Below, one piece after another: positions 1 to 7,220 of a DNA stretch of 11,890 nucleotides (the first letter of the stretch is position 1; each line of letters starts with the position of its first letter). The notes under the pieces were generated by a model, which was given only the letters and a program-made list of their open reading frames with translations, searched no databases and was not told the DNA's origin. The stretch spans positions 1 to 11,890 of the forward strand of contig CAPFSK010000013.1 of the NCBI GenBank assembly GCA_948614045.1. Direction: 5' to 3'. The position numbers and the translations under genes are program-made. The DNA is from an uncultured Candidatus Saccharibacteria bacterium. GTDB taxonomy: Bacteria > Patescibacteriota > Saccharimonadia > Saccharimonadales > Saccharimonadaceae.

Positions 1-30
1 CTGTCCGCTATCCATTATGCATCAGTCATT

Positions 31-399
31 CTAAAAATCATCGTCCATCATGTCGCAGTCGTCCTGCTCGTCATGGAAATCATCATACGACCGAGAAAAA
101 CCATGGTTGTGATAGGCGTAAGTTTTGGTGAAGTCATTGAATTGGTAGCCGTCACTATCAGTGGGATCAAAATCATCGAGTGCATCGTCTTCATCATCGT
201 AGATGTCAGCACCACGATATAAGGAACGGGAGGACTGGTGATGATTATTTGTATTAAAATTGTCATCCTCATTATAATGGCTATACGAGTAGTCGGTCGT
301 ATCGGTATTATAAGTGCTGTCGGCACTATGATTTTTGTTCCGATTGCCAAACAGCCAGCGGAACAAGAAAAACTCACCGATGTAATTCCAAAAGGCCAT
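31..399 (-). CDS. small acidic, Asp-rich protein with a hydrophobic N-terminus (122 aa), last gene of the operon
   Basis: I do not recognise a named family, although short proteins of this style are familiar from Bacteroidales. The ATG at 399 lies 1 nt beyond the TGA stop of res, so it is probably translated by coupling; a longer in-frame start at 501 would overlap res and add an unrelated-looking extension, so I reject it. Residues 1-18 are aromatic and hydrophobic (IGEFFLFRWLFG), fitting a membrane-surface or amphipathic helix rather than a normal signal peptide. Residues 19-64 are rich in Asn, Ser, Tyr and His. From residue 65 to the end the chain is strongly acidic (YDDEDD, LDDFD) and finishes DMMDDDF. 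Overall there are 25 Asp and 4 Glu against 7 Lys/Arg. The composition suggests a disordered tail, and a DNA-mimic or protein-partner role is possible but speculative. That it is a real gene rests on the start spacing, the length and the non-random composition. Confidence 0.62.
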   Translation of the reverse strand: MAFWNYIGEFFLFRWLFGNRNKNHSADSTYNTDTTDYSYSHYNEDDNFNTNNHHQSSRSLYRGADIYDDEDDALDDFDPTDSDGYQFNDFTKTYAYHNHGFSRSYDDFHDEQDDCDMMDDDF

Positions 400-400
400 A

Positions 401-3400
401 TCAGTCGATTCCGTTAATGATGTTATACAGATTCTCGAACTTATCGACCACGCCGTAACGGGTGGTGTTGGTCGAGATAGAGTTGAAGAGGCGCTTGGCA
501 CATTCAGTCTTAGCCTTTTCTACACCGCGAAGCTCCATCTTGTCGAGTGAGCCTTTGGTCTCGGCGACAAAGAACACGTGGCGAACAGTTCCTTCTTCAA
601 AAACTATCGCCCAGTCAGGAGCATAGTAACCAACCGGTGTTGGTATTTTAAGCTTGCGCGGCAGCTTGGCAAAGATAAGGACTTCCGTGGCTGATTGCAA
701 TGAAGCTGCGAAGTTGCGCTCACCGTCGCTATCGTAGGCTACGTATGGCGTGATATGCTTTGACAACTCAATCGCCTTGTTGACATTCAGCCTACGCTCC
801 GGCACGAAAATTGTGCTGTCGTACGGCTCGGCCTTAGTGGGATTGTAGATAATATGGTCAACAATCATTGTCGCCTTTTCTTCGCGGATAGCTTTGATTA
901 CGTTGCGGATAAATTCTTCCGGATTATTCTTGAAGAGCAACGCTTTTTGGCCGATGCCTTTAAGGATTTTCACAACAGAACGACGGGTTAAACGAGCGCC
1001 TTTGGCAATGTCACCGACAACATCGTATGGAACAGACGAGGTACATACATCCGTTAGCTCACGTGTTGTCGATTTGGTATTGCCAAATTCTGTGACTTTC
1101 TCTTTATCCTGTTGGCCTGTAACCATCACATATTGAAGTTTGGTTACATTGAGATTTTTCTTCAAATTGGCAATGGCTTTCTCAATAAGCTCCTCGCTGT
1201 CGTAATGAACTGTATAGATATACCTGTGGTTAATCTCGTTCCAGAGTTTCTGGAAACGCTTGTCTGTAAAGTTGTCGTTAAGCTCATTGGCAGGAGTTGC
1301 CGCAGACACTTCCTCCACCATATCTTCAAGCACTTTGGGATTGAAGATGCCGGCAATCAGTGTTTGCATTCCTTCTTCGATGTTTTTTATCGGAGAATCG
1401 GTTGGCAGAAGCATCAGCTCGTTTGCCGCAGCATCAGTGTGATATTTCTGCGTGAGGTTGCCATCGCGAGTAACATATCCGCTCTGATATAGATAACCCA
1501 AAATCAGAGTGGCGTCCATAAGGTCGATGGTATGCTTCTCTCCATTTGAATCCGTTACAACTTTGCCGATAAAGTAATCCTGCGACGCGGCTGTTACTCT
1601 GTCGCGCAGAGCCTCGCGGGTCTCACGTTGCAGAGCCGTGGTGAAGTCTGTGTAACTTTCGTTAGCAATGACTGTCAGTCGGTTCACCTCGTGAACATCT
1701 TCGCCGAGAAGTTCCTTATCCTGACGAATACCGTTTTTGTCAACACAGATTCTCAAACCTCGACCGACTTCCTGACGTTTGGCGGTTGCCGAATTGCTGT
1801 GGCGTAGCGTACAAATCTGGAATACATTCGGGTTATCCCAGCCCTCACGGAGTGCCGAATGGGAGAATATAAAGCGGGTTGGTTCTTCAAAACTTAGCAG
1901 TCGTTCCTTATTCTTTAGGATAAGATCGTATGCCGAGGTGTTGTCCTCAGAATCTTTCTCTTTTGAATTGATTGCCCGACCTTTCTTGTCAATAGAAAAA
2001 TAGCCCTTATGTGTTTCGTATGGTTTGAAACTTTGCAGATACCTATCGTAAGGTGTATCAAAGATTGTAATGAAGTCGTTGACAGTACGAGAGTATTCTT
2101 CCTCAAAGATACGCTGGAACTTACCCTTGACCTCGTTGCCGTCCTCGTCATATTGGCGATAGTGGCTCACTTCGTCAATAAAGAAAAGGGAGAGGCACTT
2201 AATGCCACGGTTGAAAAGTTCCTTTTCTTTAGTGAGGTGAGCAATGATGGTTTGCCGTATCTGTACGCGCTGCATCGCTTCCTCGTTGGTATCGCCGACT
2301 ACATCGCCGCAATAAATCGTAGTTCCGTTAAGGAACGAAACGTAGCCACGGCCACGCGGATTTATTTCGGAAATGACAAAATCATCATACTGTGCAAGTC
2401 CTGACGCGGCAAAGAGAGAATCGCCGGTGGCGAACTTCTTCACTTCGCGACGGATAGAGCCGTCGGCTCGCTTGCACTCCAGTTCTATGCGCACCTCCGG
2501 CGGACGCTTGGGCGACAGCACCATGCCGTCGATATACATATATCCGCTTGTACCTTTGAGGTTCTTGACCTCGAAGCCCTGCACCTGAATACGCTTGACG
2601 AGCTGTTCGCGGTAAGCGTCGTAGGCGTCGAGCGCATATATGGTATCGTGCTTGGTCTTATGTGTGGCAGAATAGTTGAGCACAAAGAGCGGCTTGAACT
2701 TGGCGAGCGCTCCCTGGGTAGCGGCGCCCTCCATCTTCTGCGGTTCATCCATGATGATGATTGGACGGTTGGCGGCTATGACATCAATCGGACGGCGCGA
2801 GCCAAATTCATCACGCTTCGAGTAGATGATGCGGCTCTCCTTGCTGCGGCCACCCTCTTTGAGGGAAGCGGCAAAAGCCTGAGTATTGATGATCATGACG
2901 GATATTCCGCTGTCCTGCGAGAACTGGTCGAGCTGATTGAGATTCGAGCTGTTGTAGACAAACCAACGGGCTTTCTTGCCGTAATGCTCCATGAAGTGGT
3001 CTTCGAGCATACGGAACGACTTAGCCACGCCCTCGCGGATGGCGATGCTCGGCACAACGATGATGAACTTGCTCCAGCCATACTGCTTGTTGAGTTCAAA
3101 CATCGTTTTGATATAGACGTAGGTCTTGCCTGTGCCGGTCTCCATTTCGATGTCGAGATTCACCACACCGTGGCCGGAGGCAAGAGTGGTGCTCGGCACG
3201 ATTTGGTTTCTAATCTGCATTTCGCGGATATTGGCGAGAAGCTGTTTCTTGTCAAGTTCAACATCGGCATTGCGGTAGCCCGCTTCCTCGTCTTCAGAGA
3301 AAAGCGTCCCCTTGGCAATCTTGCCGACATCGCGGCGATAGTGTTTCGGGCCACGCTTCGGCTGACCTCGGAACACATTCACCGTATCCTCGACAGCCTC

Positions 3401-3436
3401 CGTCTGATACCCTTGTATCTTAAACTGAAACTTCAT
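401..3436 (-). CDS. res: type III restriction enzyme, Res subunit (DEAD-like helicase plus PD-(D/E)XK nuclease)
   Basis: This 1011-residue protein is the translocase and nuclease of a type III restriction-modification system. It works in complex with Mod and cuts DNA at unmodified sites using ATP. Visible helicase motifs are Walker A METGTGKT (98-105), the type III style Walker B DEPQ (230-233, in place of DEAH), NYSATH (254-259), SALREGWDNPNVFQ (527-540) and the arginine-finger motif RQEVGRGLR (554-562). The C-terminal nuclease has D941 in YYAPDW followed by E959-T-K961 in AETKGS, a complete PD-(D/E)XK signature. The length is typical of Res subunits. The ATG at 3436 shares its A with the TAA stop of the DUF1016 gene (TAATG), which indicates translational coupling. 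Mod is nearby but separated by the DUF1016 gene, an unusual interruption of the usual mod-res pair. No frameshift or missing key residue is seen, so the enzyme looks active. Confidence 0.96.
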   Translation of the reverse strand: MKFQFKIQGYQTEAVEDTVNVFRGQPKRGPKHYRRDVGKIAKGTLFSEDEEAGYRNADVELDKKQLLANIREMQIRNQIVPSTTLASGHGVVNLDIEMETGTGKTYVYIKTMFELNKQYGWSKFIIVVPSIAIREGVAKSFRMLEDHFMEHYGKKARWFVYNSSNLNQLDQFSQDSGISVMIINTQAFAASLKEGGRSKESRIIYSKRDEFGSRRPIDVIAANRPIIIMDEPQKMEGAATQGALAKFKPLFVLNYSATHKTKHDTIYALDAYDAYREQLVKRIQVQGFEVKNLKGTSGYMYIDGMVLSPKRPPEVRIELECKRADGSIRREVKKFATGDSLFAASGLAQYDDFVISEINPRGRGYVSFLNGTTIYCGDVVGDTNEEAMQRVQIRQTIIAHLTKEKELFNRGIKCLSLFFIDEVSHYRQYDEDGNEVKGKFQRIFEEEYSRTVNDFITIFDTPYDRYLQSFKPYETHKGYFSIDKKGRAINSKEKDSEDNTSAYDLILKNKERLLSFEEPTRFIFSHSALREGWDNPNVFQICTLRHSNSATAKRQEVGRGLRICVDKNGIRQDKELLGEDVHEVNRLTVIANESYTDFTTALQRETREALRDRVTAASQDYFIGKVVTDSNGEKHTIDLMDATLILGYLYQSGYVTRDGNLTQKYHTDAAANELMLLPTDSPIKNIEEGMQTLIAGIFNPKVLEDMVEEVSAATPANELNDNFTDKRFQKLWNEINHRYIYTVHYDSEELIEKAIANLKKNLNVTKLQYVMVTGQQDKEKVTEFGNTKSTTRELTDVCTSSVPYDVVGDIAKGARLTRRSVVKILKGIGQKALLFKNNPEEFIRNVIKAIREEKATMIVDHIIYNPTKAEPYDSTIFVPERRLNVNKAIELSKHITPYVAYDSDGERNFAASLQSATEVLIFAKLPRKLKIPTPVGYYAPDWAIVFEEGTVRHVFFVAETKGSLDKMELRGVEKAKTECAKRLFNSISTNTTRYGVVDKFENLYNIINGID

Positions 3437-4497
3437 TAGTTCACCTCCCCTCTTTGTAAAAGAAACAAATGCTTTTGAGTCTCAATTTCTGCGCGTAGTT
3501 CCTCTTCTGATGGAAGCACTGTAAGATATTTAGATGCAAATAATTGTTTACTTCCGTTCAGCATTGAGTATTTGGCAATATCTTCGCTGGTCTCAGCACA
3601 CAATAATATTCCTATGGTTGGGTTATCACCCTGTGTACGTTTCAGCTCATCATACATTCTGACATACATGTCCATCTGTCCGATATCCTGATGTGATATT
3701 TTTGTTGTCTTCAGGTCTATCAGCACAAAACATTTTAGCAAATAATTGTAGAAGACCAGGTCGATATAATAGTCACCGGCATCGGTCACAATGTGTTGCT
3801 GCCGCTCGACGAAAGCATATCCTTTGCCCAGTTCCATTAGGAACTGCTGTAGATGTGTGATGAGCGCGCTTTCAAGGTCACTTTCTGTGTACGATGCATC
3901 CTTGGCGATACCAAGGAATTCAGTAACCATAGGTGATTTGATATATTGTTCGGGCGCAATAACTATATTATCCTTTGCTGTCAATCGCTCCATTTCCTCT
4001 GAAACAGCTGATTTGTCGGGTGAAGCAAGCAAACGGTGATAGTATTGCGAACCCACATTTCTCTCAAGAGTCTTTACAGACCACATCTGTTGTGCAGCTT
4101 CATCCATATACCATAATCTGGCTTTCTCATTTTTCTCGCCCAGAACAGCCTGTATATGCGACCATGTGAGATTTTGCAGACGCGTCTGCAAAATCTTCCT
4201 GTCAGGAAAATATAAGTACAGCAGCCTATAATAAGCAAGAGAACGCTGACTATAACCTTTACCGAGATCAAATGTCAATTGAGCAGAAAGCTCCTTCAAG
4301 AGATTGGTCCCATATTCAGCCCTAATCTCGCCGTTTTGCTCTTCTTCTACAATGCGTTTTCCTATCTCCCAACGCTCATCTATAATCGTCGCATTGAGCT
4401 GAATGGCTGCTTTGCCACGGTAACGCCGGGTGATTTCCCTGATATCAGCGACAAGTTTAGATAATTCCACTTTCTTTTCCATATTGTCACAAAACAT
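3436..4497 (-). CDS. DUF1016/YhcG-like PD-(D/E)XK nuclease family protein
   Basis: This 353-residue protein has the two-part layout of the DUF1016 (YhcG) family. The N-terminal helical part (about 10-155) contains the family-like stretches YSQRSLAYYR (82-91) and QNLTWSHIQ (108-116). The C-terminal nuclease-like domain (about 190-340) has E210, D246 in YYIDLVFY, and D261-L-K263 in VLIDLKTTK, followed by IGQMDMY (272-278). The family is known from restriction and other defence loci, but its substrate is poorly defined. The start is uncertain: ATG 4497 overlaps the end of mod by 11 nt, whereas ATG 4482 (MEKKVELS) begins 4 nt after the mod stop and gives a more usual N-terminus. Its stop overlaps the res start by one base. 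A 60-base sample (3541-3600) has 24 G+C, against 40 at 2461-2520 in res, fitting a later insertion between mod and res. A 28-bp perfect palindrome lies in codons 101-110. Confidence 0.9.
   Translation of the reverse strand: MFCDNMEKKVELSKLVADIREITRRYRGKAAIQLNATIIDERWEIGKRIVEEEQNGEIRAEYGTNLLKELSAQLTFDLGKGYSQRSLAYYRLLYLYFPDRKILQTRLQNLTWSHIQAVLGEKNEKARLWYMDEAAQQMWSVKTLERNVGSQYYHRLLASPDKSAVSEEMERLTAKDNIVIAPEQYIKSPMVTEFLGIAKDASYTESDLESALITHLQQFLMELGKGYAFVERQQHIVTDAGDYYIDLVFYNYLLKCFVLIDLKTTKISHQDIGQMDMYVRMYDELKRTQGDNPTIGILLCAETSEDIAKYSMLNGSKQLFASKYLTVLPSEEELRAEIETQKHLFLLQRGEVN
4169..4196. repeat. 28-bp perfect palindrome inside the DUF1016 gene
   Basis: The two 14-base arms are exact reverse complements with no spacer; the right arm, 4183-4196, reads CGTCTGCAAAATCT. 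The palindrome encodes residues 101-110 of the DUF1016 protein (K-I-L-Q-T-R-L-Q-N-L on the minus strand) without disturbing the frame. A smaller palindrome (TTCCTGTCAGGAA, about 4196-4208) directly abuts it. Random sequence of this length should hold far fewer than one such site. Confidence 0.95.
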
Positions 4498-6421
4498 GAG
4501 TGGTTATCTTCTTTTCGTTAGAGTAGGATTCGATGATTTGGTCGAAGTTGTCGAGCACATTGTCGTTGGCAGCGGATGCATCACGAATGACAAGGTGAGT
4601 CGGTAGCAGCTTCGCCATTTCCTCGATAGTAGTTTCATTTACGTCAGTGTCGAAACAAGCAAGCAAGTAATCATCATCGACAGAGAATACCTCCTTACCT
4701 GCGATTTCCTTACGTTCAATCTTGGCAGAGAGTTCGATGCCGAGGTCCAGCATAACTTGGAAAAGCAGGTCTTCGCCGGAGCGGTCAGCCTTGATGTTAT
4801 CCACAAGGCTATCGAGCAGCGACGGCTCAAACTTATCGGGAGTATAGAACACGTCCTCCATATTCGACGAGTCGAGTTTGAGGACACGGAAGCCGGTGTC
4901 TAAGCCGTCTGCGGCTTGACCCGCTTCTTCCTTGACTTTCTTTCCTGCACGGCGTATGCGCTCCTTGCCAATTTCGCAGATGTTGGCATATCCGGCCTTA
5001 CGCGCCTCGCTCTTTTCGTCCGTGACTTCGGGGAGCTGCACCATAATGAATTTACGATGTCCTCCATCCTCGGCATTGAGCTTCATAACGGCGTGTGCTG
5101 TGGTTGCACTGCCGCTGAAGAAATCGAGAACTACATCGTCTGAATCGACATCAGCCATACGAAGAAATAGACTAACTAATTCAGGCGATTTAGCATAGTC
5201 AAAAGGCGGAGTTCCAAAAAGCTTCTTCAAAGTGTCTGTGCCATTAGAAATATCGTCAACCCAAGTGGTGAATTTTTTTGTATTTTCTTCTCCTGGGCGA
5301 GGTTCAAAAATCTTTTCATATGGCACCCATTCCCCCCATTTGTTCTTTAGGAACTCAACGCGACCATCAGCAATTATCTTGCCAAGGGTGCTGGCGCCGT
5401 GGCGCCAGCACCCTTGGATTCTGACGAATCCAAGGGCGCTATCCTTTGATTCAGAGTATATTGTAGGGAACACTTCTGTGCCGTCAGGCGCAGTTATAGA
5501 ATAGTAAAGATTCGGTCTATTTTCTCTTAAACTATTTGAACCCCATTTACGGAGAAGTTGAGTTTTATAGTTTCTTTTAGCGACTTCATCGTATTTGGGA
5601 TAAATGTCACCTTCTTTAATTTCTTCGCCTGCGGAAAACTGAGGTATATTCTTTGCAAAACAAAGAATATACTCATGCAGTACAGCATAATATTTACTAT
5701 CCTGTCTTCCTCCTCTACCTTTCCAATTTATAATGGAAACAAAGTTTCGTTCTCCGAATATTTCGCAGCAAACCTTTTTTAGGTTCTCGACTTCGTTGTC
5801 ATCTATCGAGATAAAGATAACGCCATCCTCGGAAAGCAAGTCGCGAGCGACTTTGAGGCGTGGATAAATCATATTGAGCCAATCGGTGTGAAAGCGTCCG
5901 TTGGCTTCGGTGTTACGCTGCATGGGGTCGATAGTTTGGTTGCCCTCGGCATCAAACAGACCGCTGTTTTGCTCGAAGTCCTCTTTACCCTGAGCGAAAT
6001 CGTCGTTATAGACGAAGTCATTGCCAGTGTTATATGGAGGGTCAATATAAATCATCTTGACCCGACCGAGGTATGTTTCGCGAAGAACTTTTAGGACATC
6101 GAGATTATCGCCCTCGATATAGAGGTTTTCTGTTGTGTCGAAGTCCACAGATTCCTCACGGCAAGGGCGCAGAGTAAGATTGACCGGCTCGTTGGCGAGA
6201 CGTGATGCAACTCGCTTATCGGGCCAAGTGAACTGATATCGTTCCTCGCCGTCTTCGAGCGCGTCGTTCGACAGTTCCGCACGGAGCTTGTCAAAGTCGA
6301 TGGCAAGTTCCGGCTTACCATCTTTATTTAGTCGCTCAGCAACACAGTGAGGAAACAACGCGGCAATCTTCTCCACGTTGCCTCCCACAACATCACGGCT
6401 TTGCATTTTCAGTTTGTCCAT
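4487..6421 (-). CDS. mod: type III restriction-modification DNA adenine methyltransferase, Mod subunit
   Basis: This 644-residue protein is the modification and site-recognition subunit paired with Res; it transfers a methyl group from S-adenosylmethionine to adenine N6. The motif order is that of beta-class enzymes, with the catalytic DPPYNTGNDFVYNDD (127-141) first and the cofactor-binding VVLDFFSGSATTAHAV (430-445) last. Between them, about residues 215-425, lies the target-recognition region, ending in KKFTTWVDDISNGTDTLKKLF (382-402) just before the cofactor motif. The C-terminal part (about 510-644) resembles the region used for contact with Res. The first ATG at 6421 overlaps the upstream gene by 29 nt; a second start six codons in (MQSRDVVGGN, 6406) is possible. 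The recognition region is AT-rich compared with both ends of the gene and holds two long palindromes. The recognition sequence cannot be read from the protein. Confidence 0.96.
   Translation of the reverse strand: MDKLKMQSRDVVGGNVEKIAALFPHCVAERLNKDGKPELAIDFDKLRAELSNDALEDGEERYQFTWPDKRVASRLANEPVNLTLRPCREESVDFDTTENLYIEGDNLDVLKVLRETYLGRVKMIYIDPPYNTGNDFVYNDDFAQGKEDFEQNSGLFDAEGNQTIDPMQRNTEANGRFHTDWLNMIYPRLKVARDLLSEDGVIFISIDDNEVENLKKVCCEIFGERNFVSIINWKGRGGRQDSKYYAVLHEYILCFAKNIPQFSAGEEIKEGDIYPKYDEVAKRNYKTQLLRKWGSNSLRENRPNLYYSITAPDGTEVFPTIYSESKDSALGFVRIQGCWRHGASTLGKIIADGRVEFLKNKWGEWVPYEKIFEPRPGEENTKKFTTWVDDISNGTDTLKKLFGTPPFDYAKSPELVSLFLRMADVDSDDVVLDFFSGSATTAHAVMKLNAEDGGHRKFIMVQLPEVTDEKSEARKAGYANICEIGKERIRRAGKKVKEEAGQAADGLDTGFRVLKLDSSNMEDVFYTPDKFEPSLLDSLVDNIKADRSGEDLLFQVMLDLGIELSAKIERKEIAGKEVFSVDDDYLLACFDTDVNETTIEEMAKLLPTHLVIRDASAANDNVLDNFDQIIESYSNEKKITTHVL
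5382..5417. repeat. perfect 17-bp inverted repeat with 2-nt loop inside mod
   Basis: The arm CCAAGGGTGCTGGCGCC (5382-5398) is followed by GT and its exact reverse complement (5401-5417). The hairpin encodes Mod residues 335-347 (I-Q-G-C-W-R-H-G-A-S-T-L-G) within the recognition region. Its transcript would form a very stable G+C-rich stem with almost no loop. It shares the CCCTTGG segment with the next inverted repeat at 5411-5436. Confidence 0.97.
5411..5436. repeat. second inverted repeat nested with the first in mod (11-bp perfect arms, 4-nt loop)
   Basis: CCCTTGGATTC (5411-5421) pairs exactly with GAATCCAAGGG (5426-5436). The stem can be extended to 15 bp with one mismatch (5407-5440). 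CCCTTGG at 5411-5417 is also an arm end of the 5382-5417 repeat, so three alternating copies of one unit lie within 59 bases and offer two mutually exclusive hairpins. It encodes Mod residues 329-337 (A-L-G-F-V-R-I-Q). Confidence 0.92.
5644..5672. repeat. perfect 12-bp inverted repeat with 5-nt loop inside mod
   Basis: GTATATTCTTTG (5644-5655) and CAAAGAATATAC (5661-5672) are exact reverse complements around CAAAA. Allowing one bulged base the stem grows to about 15 bp. It encodes Mod residues 250-260 (E-Y-I-L-C-F-A-K-N-I-P), part of an otherwise normal-looking HEYILxxAKN motif of type III methyltransferases. Confidence 0.92.
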
Positions 6422-7220
6422 TATCTGGTTTGTCTATTTTGTTTAATATTGTGATAATGCTATCCATTTGTTCTTGATTGAGTTTGACCTCTTCAAGTTG
6501 TTTGGGAATAGCAGTTATAATTGATTCTAATTGTGCAGATTCGATTGAAGTTTTGGAAAATTTCGTCATCAGCCAAGGTGAACCAATACCTATGATAAAT
6601 GATACGATAATTGCAGCAACAGAAATGGTGCTGTTTACATTAAATCGTCGTTGTTCTGGTGTGCGAAATTTGTTATTTCGATAATTTATTAGTTGCGGTG
6701 AAGGTATGATTCGACAATTATGAAATTCGGAAAGAGTGTCAAAAATTTTTCGAGATTTCAAAGTTTCTTCATAAAATTTTATCCCGTATTTAGTCCACTG
6801 TTCTTTATCATGAGAAGTAATGTTACCAGTATTAAATAGATTCCATGATTTGTCATCAATTAGAAATACATATCCTGACTCATACAGCCATTTTAGCAAC
6901 GTTATTTTATAAATCAAGCTAGTTCTTTCAGTATTTACATATCGATCTAAAGCATCAAAATCATCTTCATTAGGCAGTTTTTTAATCATATTGGGTGAAA
7001 ACGTGTAGCAAACACTCACATTGTCATCGTCTGTTTTATGAAAAGAAATGTTGCATAAGTCTTTACCGTTAAAGTCCACAAAAAGTGCATGAACGTATAT
7101 GCCCGCGTCACTAAGATAGTCATTTGTGCCATTGGTGATTTGTTTTTCTCCAATGACATAACTATCCACAATAGTGGAAACAATCTCTTTGGCTTTATGG
7201 TCTAATGTTTCAAGATTCAT
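6393..7220 (-). CDS. unknown membrane-anchored protein (275 aa), AT-rich cargo gene
   Basis: I do not recognise a family. Residues 1-195 form a soluble-looking domain with alternating beta-like and helical stretches (IYVHALFVDF 41-50, SLIYKITLLKWLYESGYVFLI 101-121). One transmembrane helix spans about 197-218 (STISVAAIIVSFIIGIGSPW) and is preceded by the basic stretch RTPEQRR. After it comes a Gln/Glu/Ile-rich segment (227-262) likely to form a coiled coil, then a polar tail. With Lys/Arg before the helix the large domain is probably cytoplasmic. The ATG at 7220 overlaps the DUF4391 stop as ATGA, and the end overlaps mod by 29 nt, so it is an integral operon member. Base composition differs sharply from its neighbours: 15 of 60 G+C at 6901-6960 and 20 of 60 at 7021-7080, against 29 of 60 at 8401-8460 in the helicase. 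This points to separate acquisition. A membrane-acting defence effector is a guess from context only. Confidence 0.85.
   Translation of the reverse strand: MNLETLDHKAKEIVSTIVDSYVIGEKQITNGTNDYLSDAGIYVHALFVDFNGKDLCNISFHKTDDDNVSVCYTFSPNMIKKLPNEDDFDALDRYVNTERTSLIYKITLLKWLYESGYVFLIDDKSWNLFNTGNITSHDKEQWTKYGIKFYEETLKSRKIFDTLSEFHNCRIIPSPQLINYRNNKFRTPEQRRFNVNSTISVAAIIVSFIIGIGSPWLMTKFSKTSIESAQLESIITAIPKQLEEVKLNQEQMDSIITILNKIDKPDNGQTENAKP

Noticed and set aside
48..377. 109-codon minus-strand frame overlapping the acidic protein gene
   Set aside because: It is rich in Met, Ile and Thr, as expected for a shifted reading of an Asp-rich gene. The other frame has the coupled start and a coherent composition.
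400..501. Longer N-terminus for the acidic protein starting at 501
   Set aside because: The extra 34 residues overlap the conserved end of res and look unrelated; the ATG at 399 directly follows the res stop.
1125..1360. Two 8-bp inverted repeats in res (TGTAACCA/TGGTTACA and ATCTTCAA/TTGAAGAT)
   Set aside because: A few 8-bp stems with loops under 20 nt are expected by chance in a window of this size.
2648..3439. 263-codon plus-strand open frame
   Set aside because: It is antisense to the helicase part of res, where motifs and frame are unambiguous. It is a composition effect, and its product has no recognisable feature.
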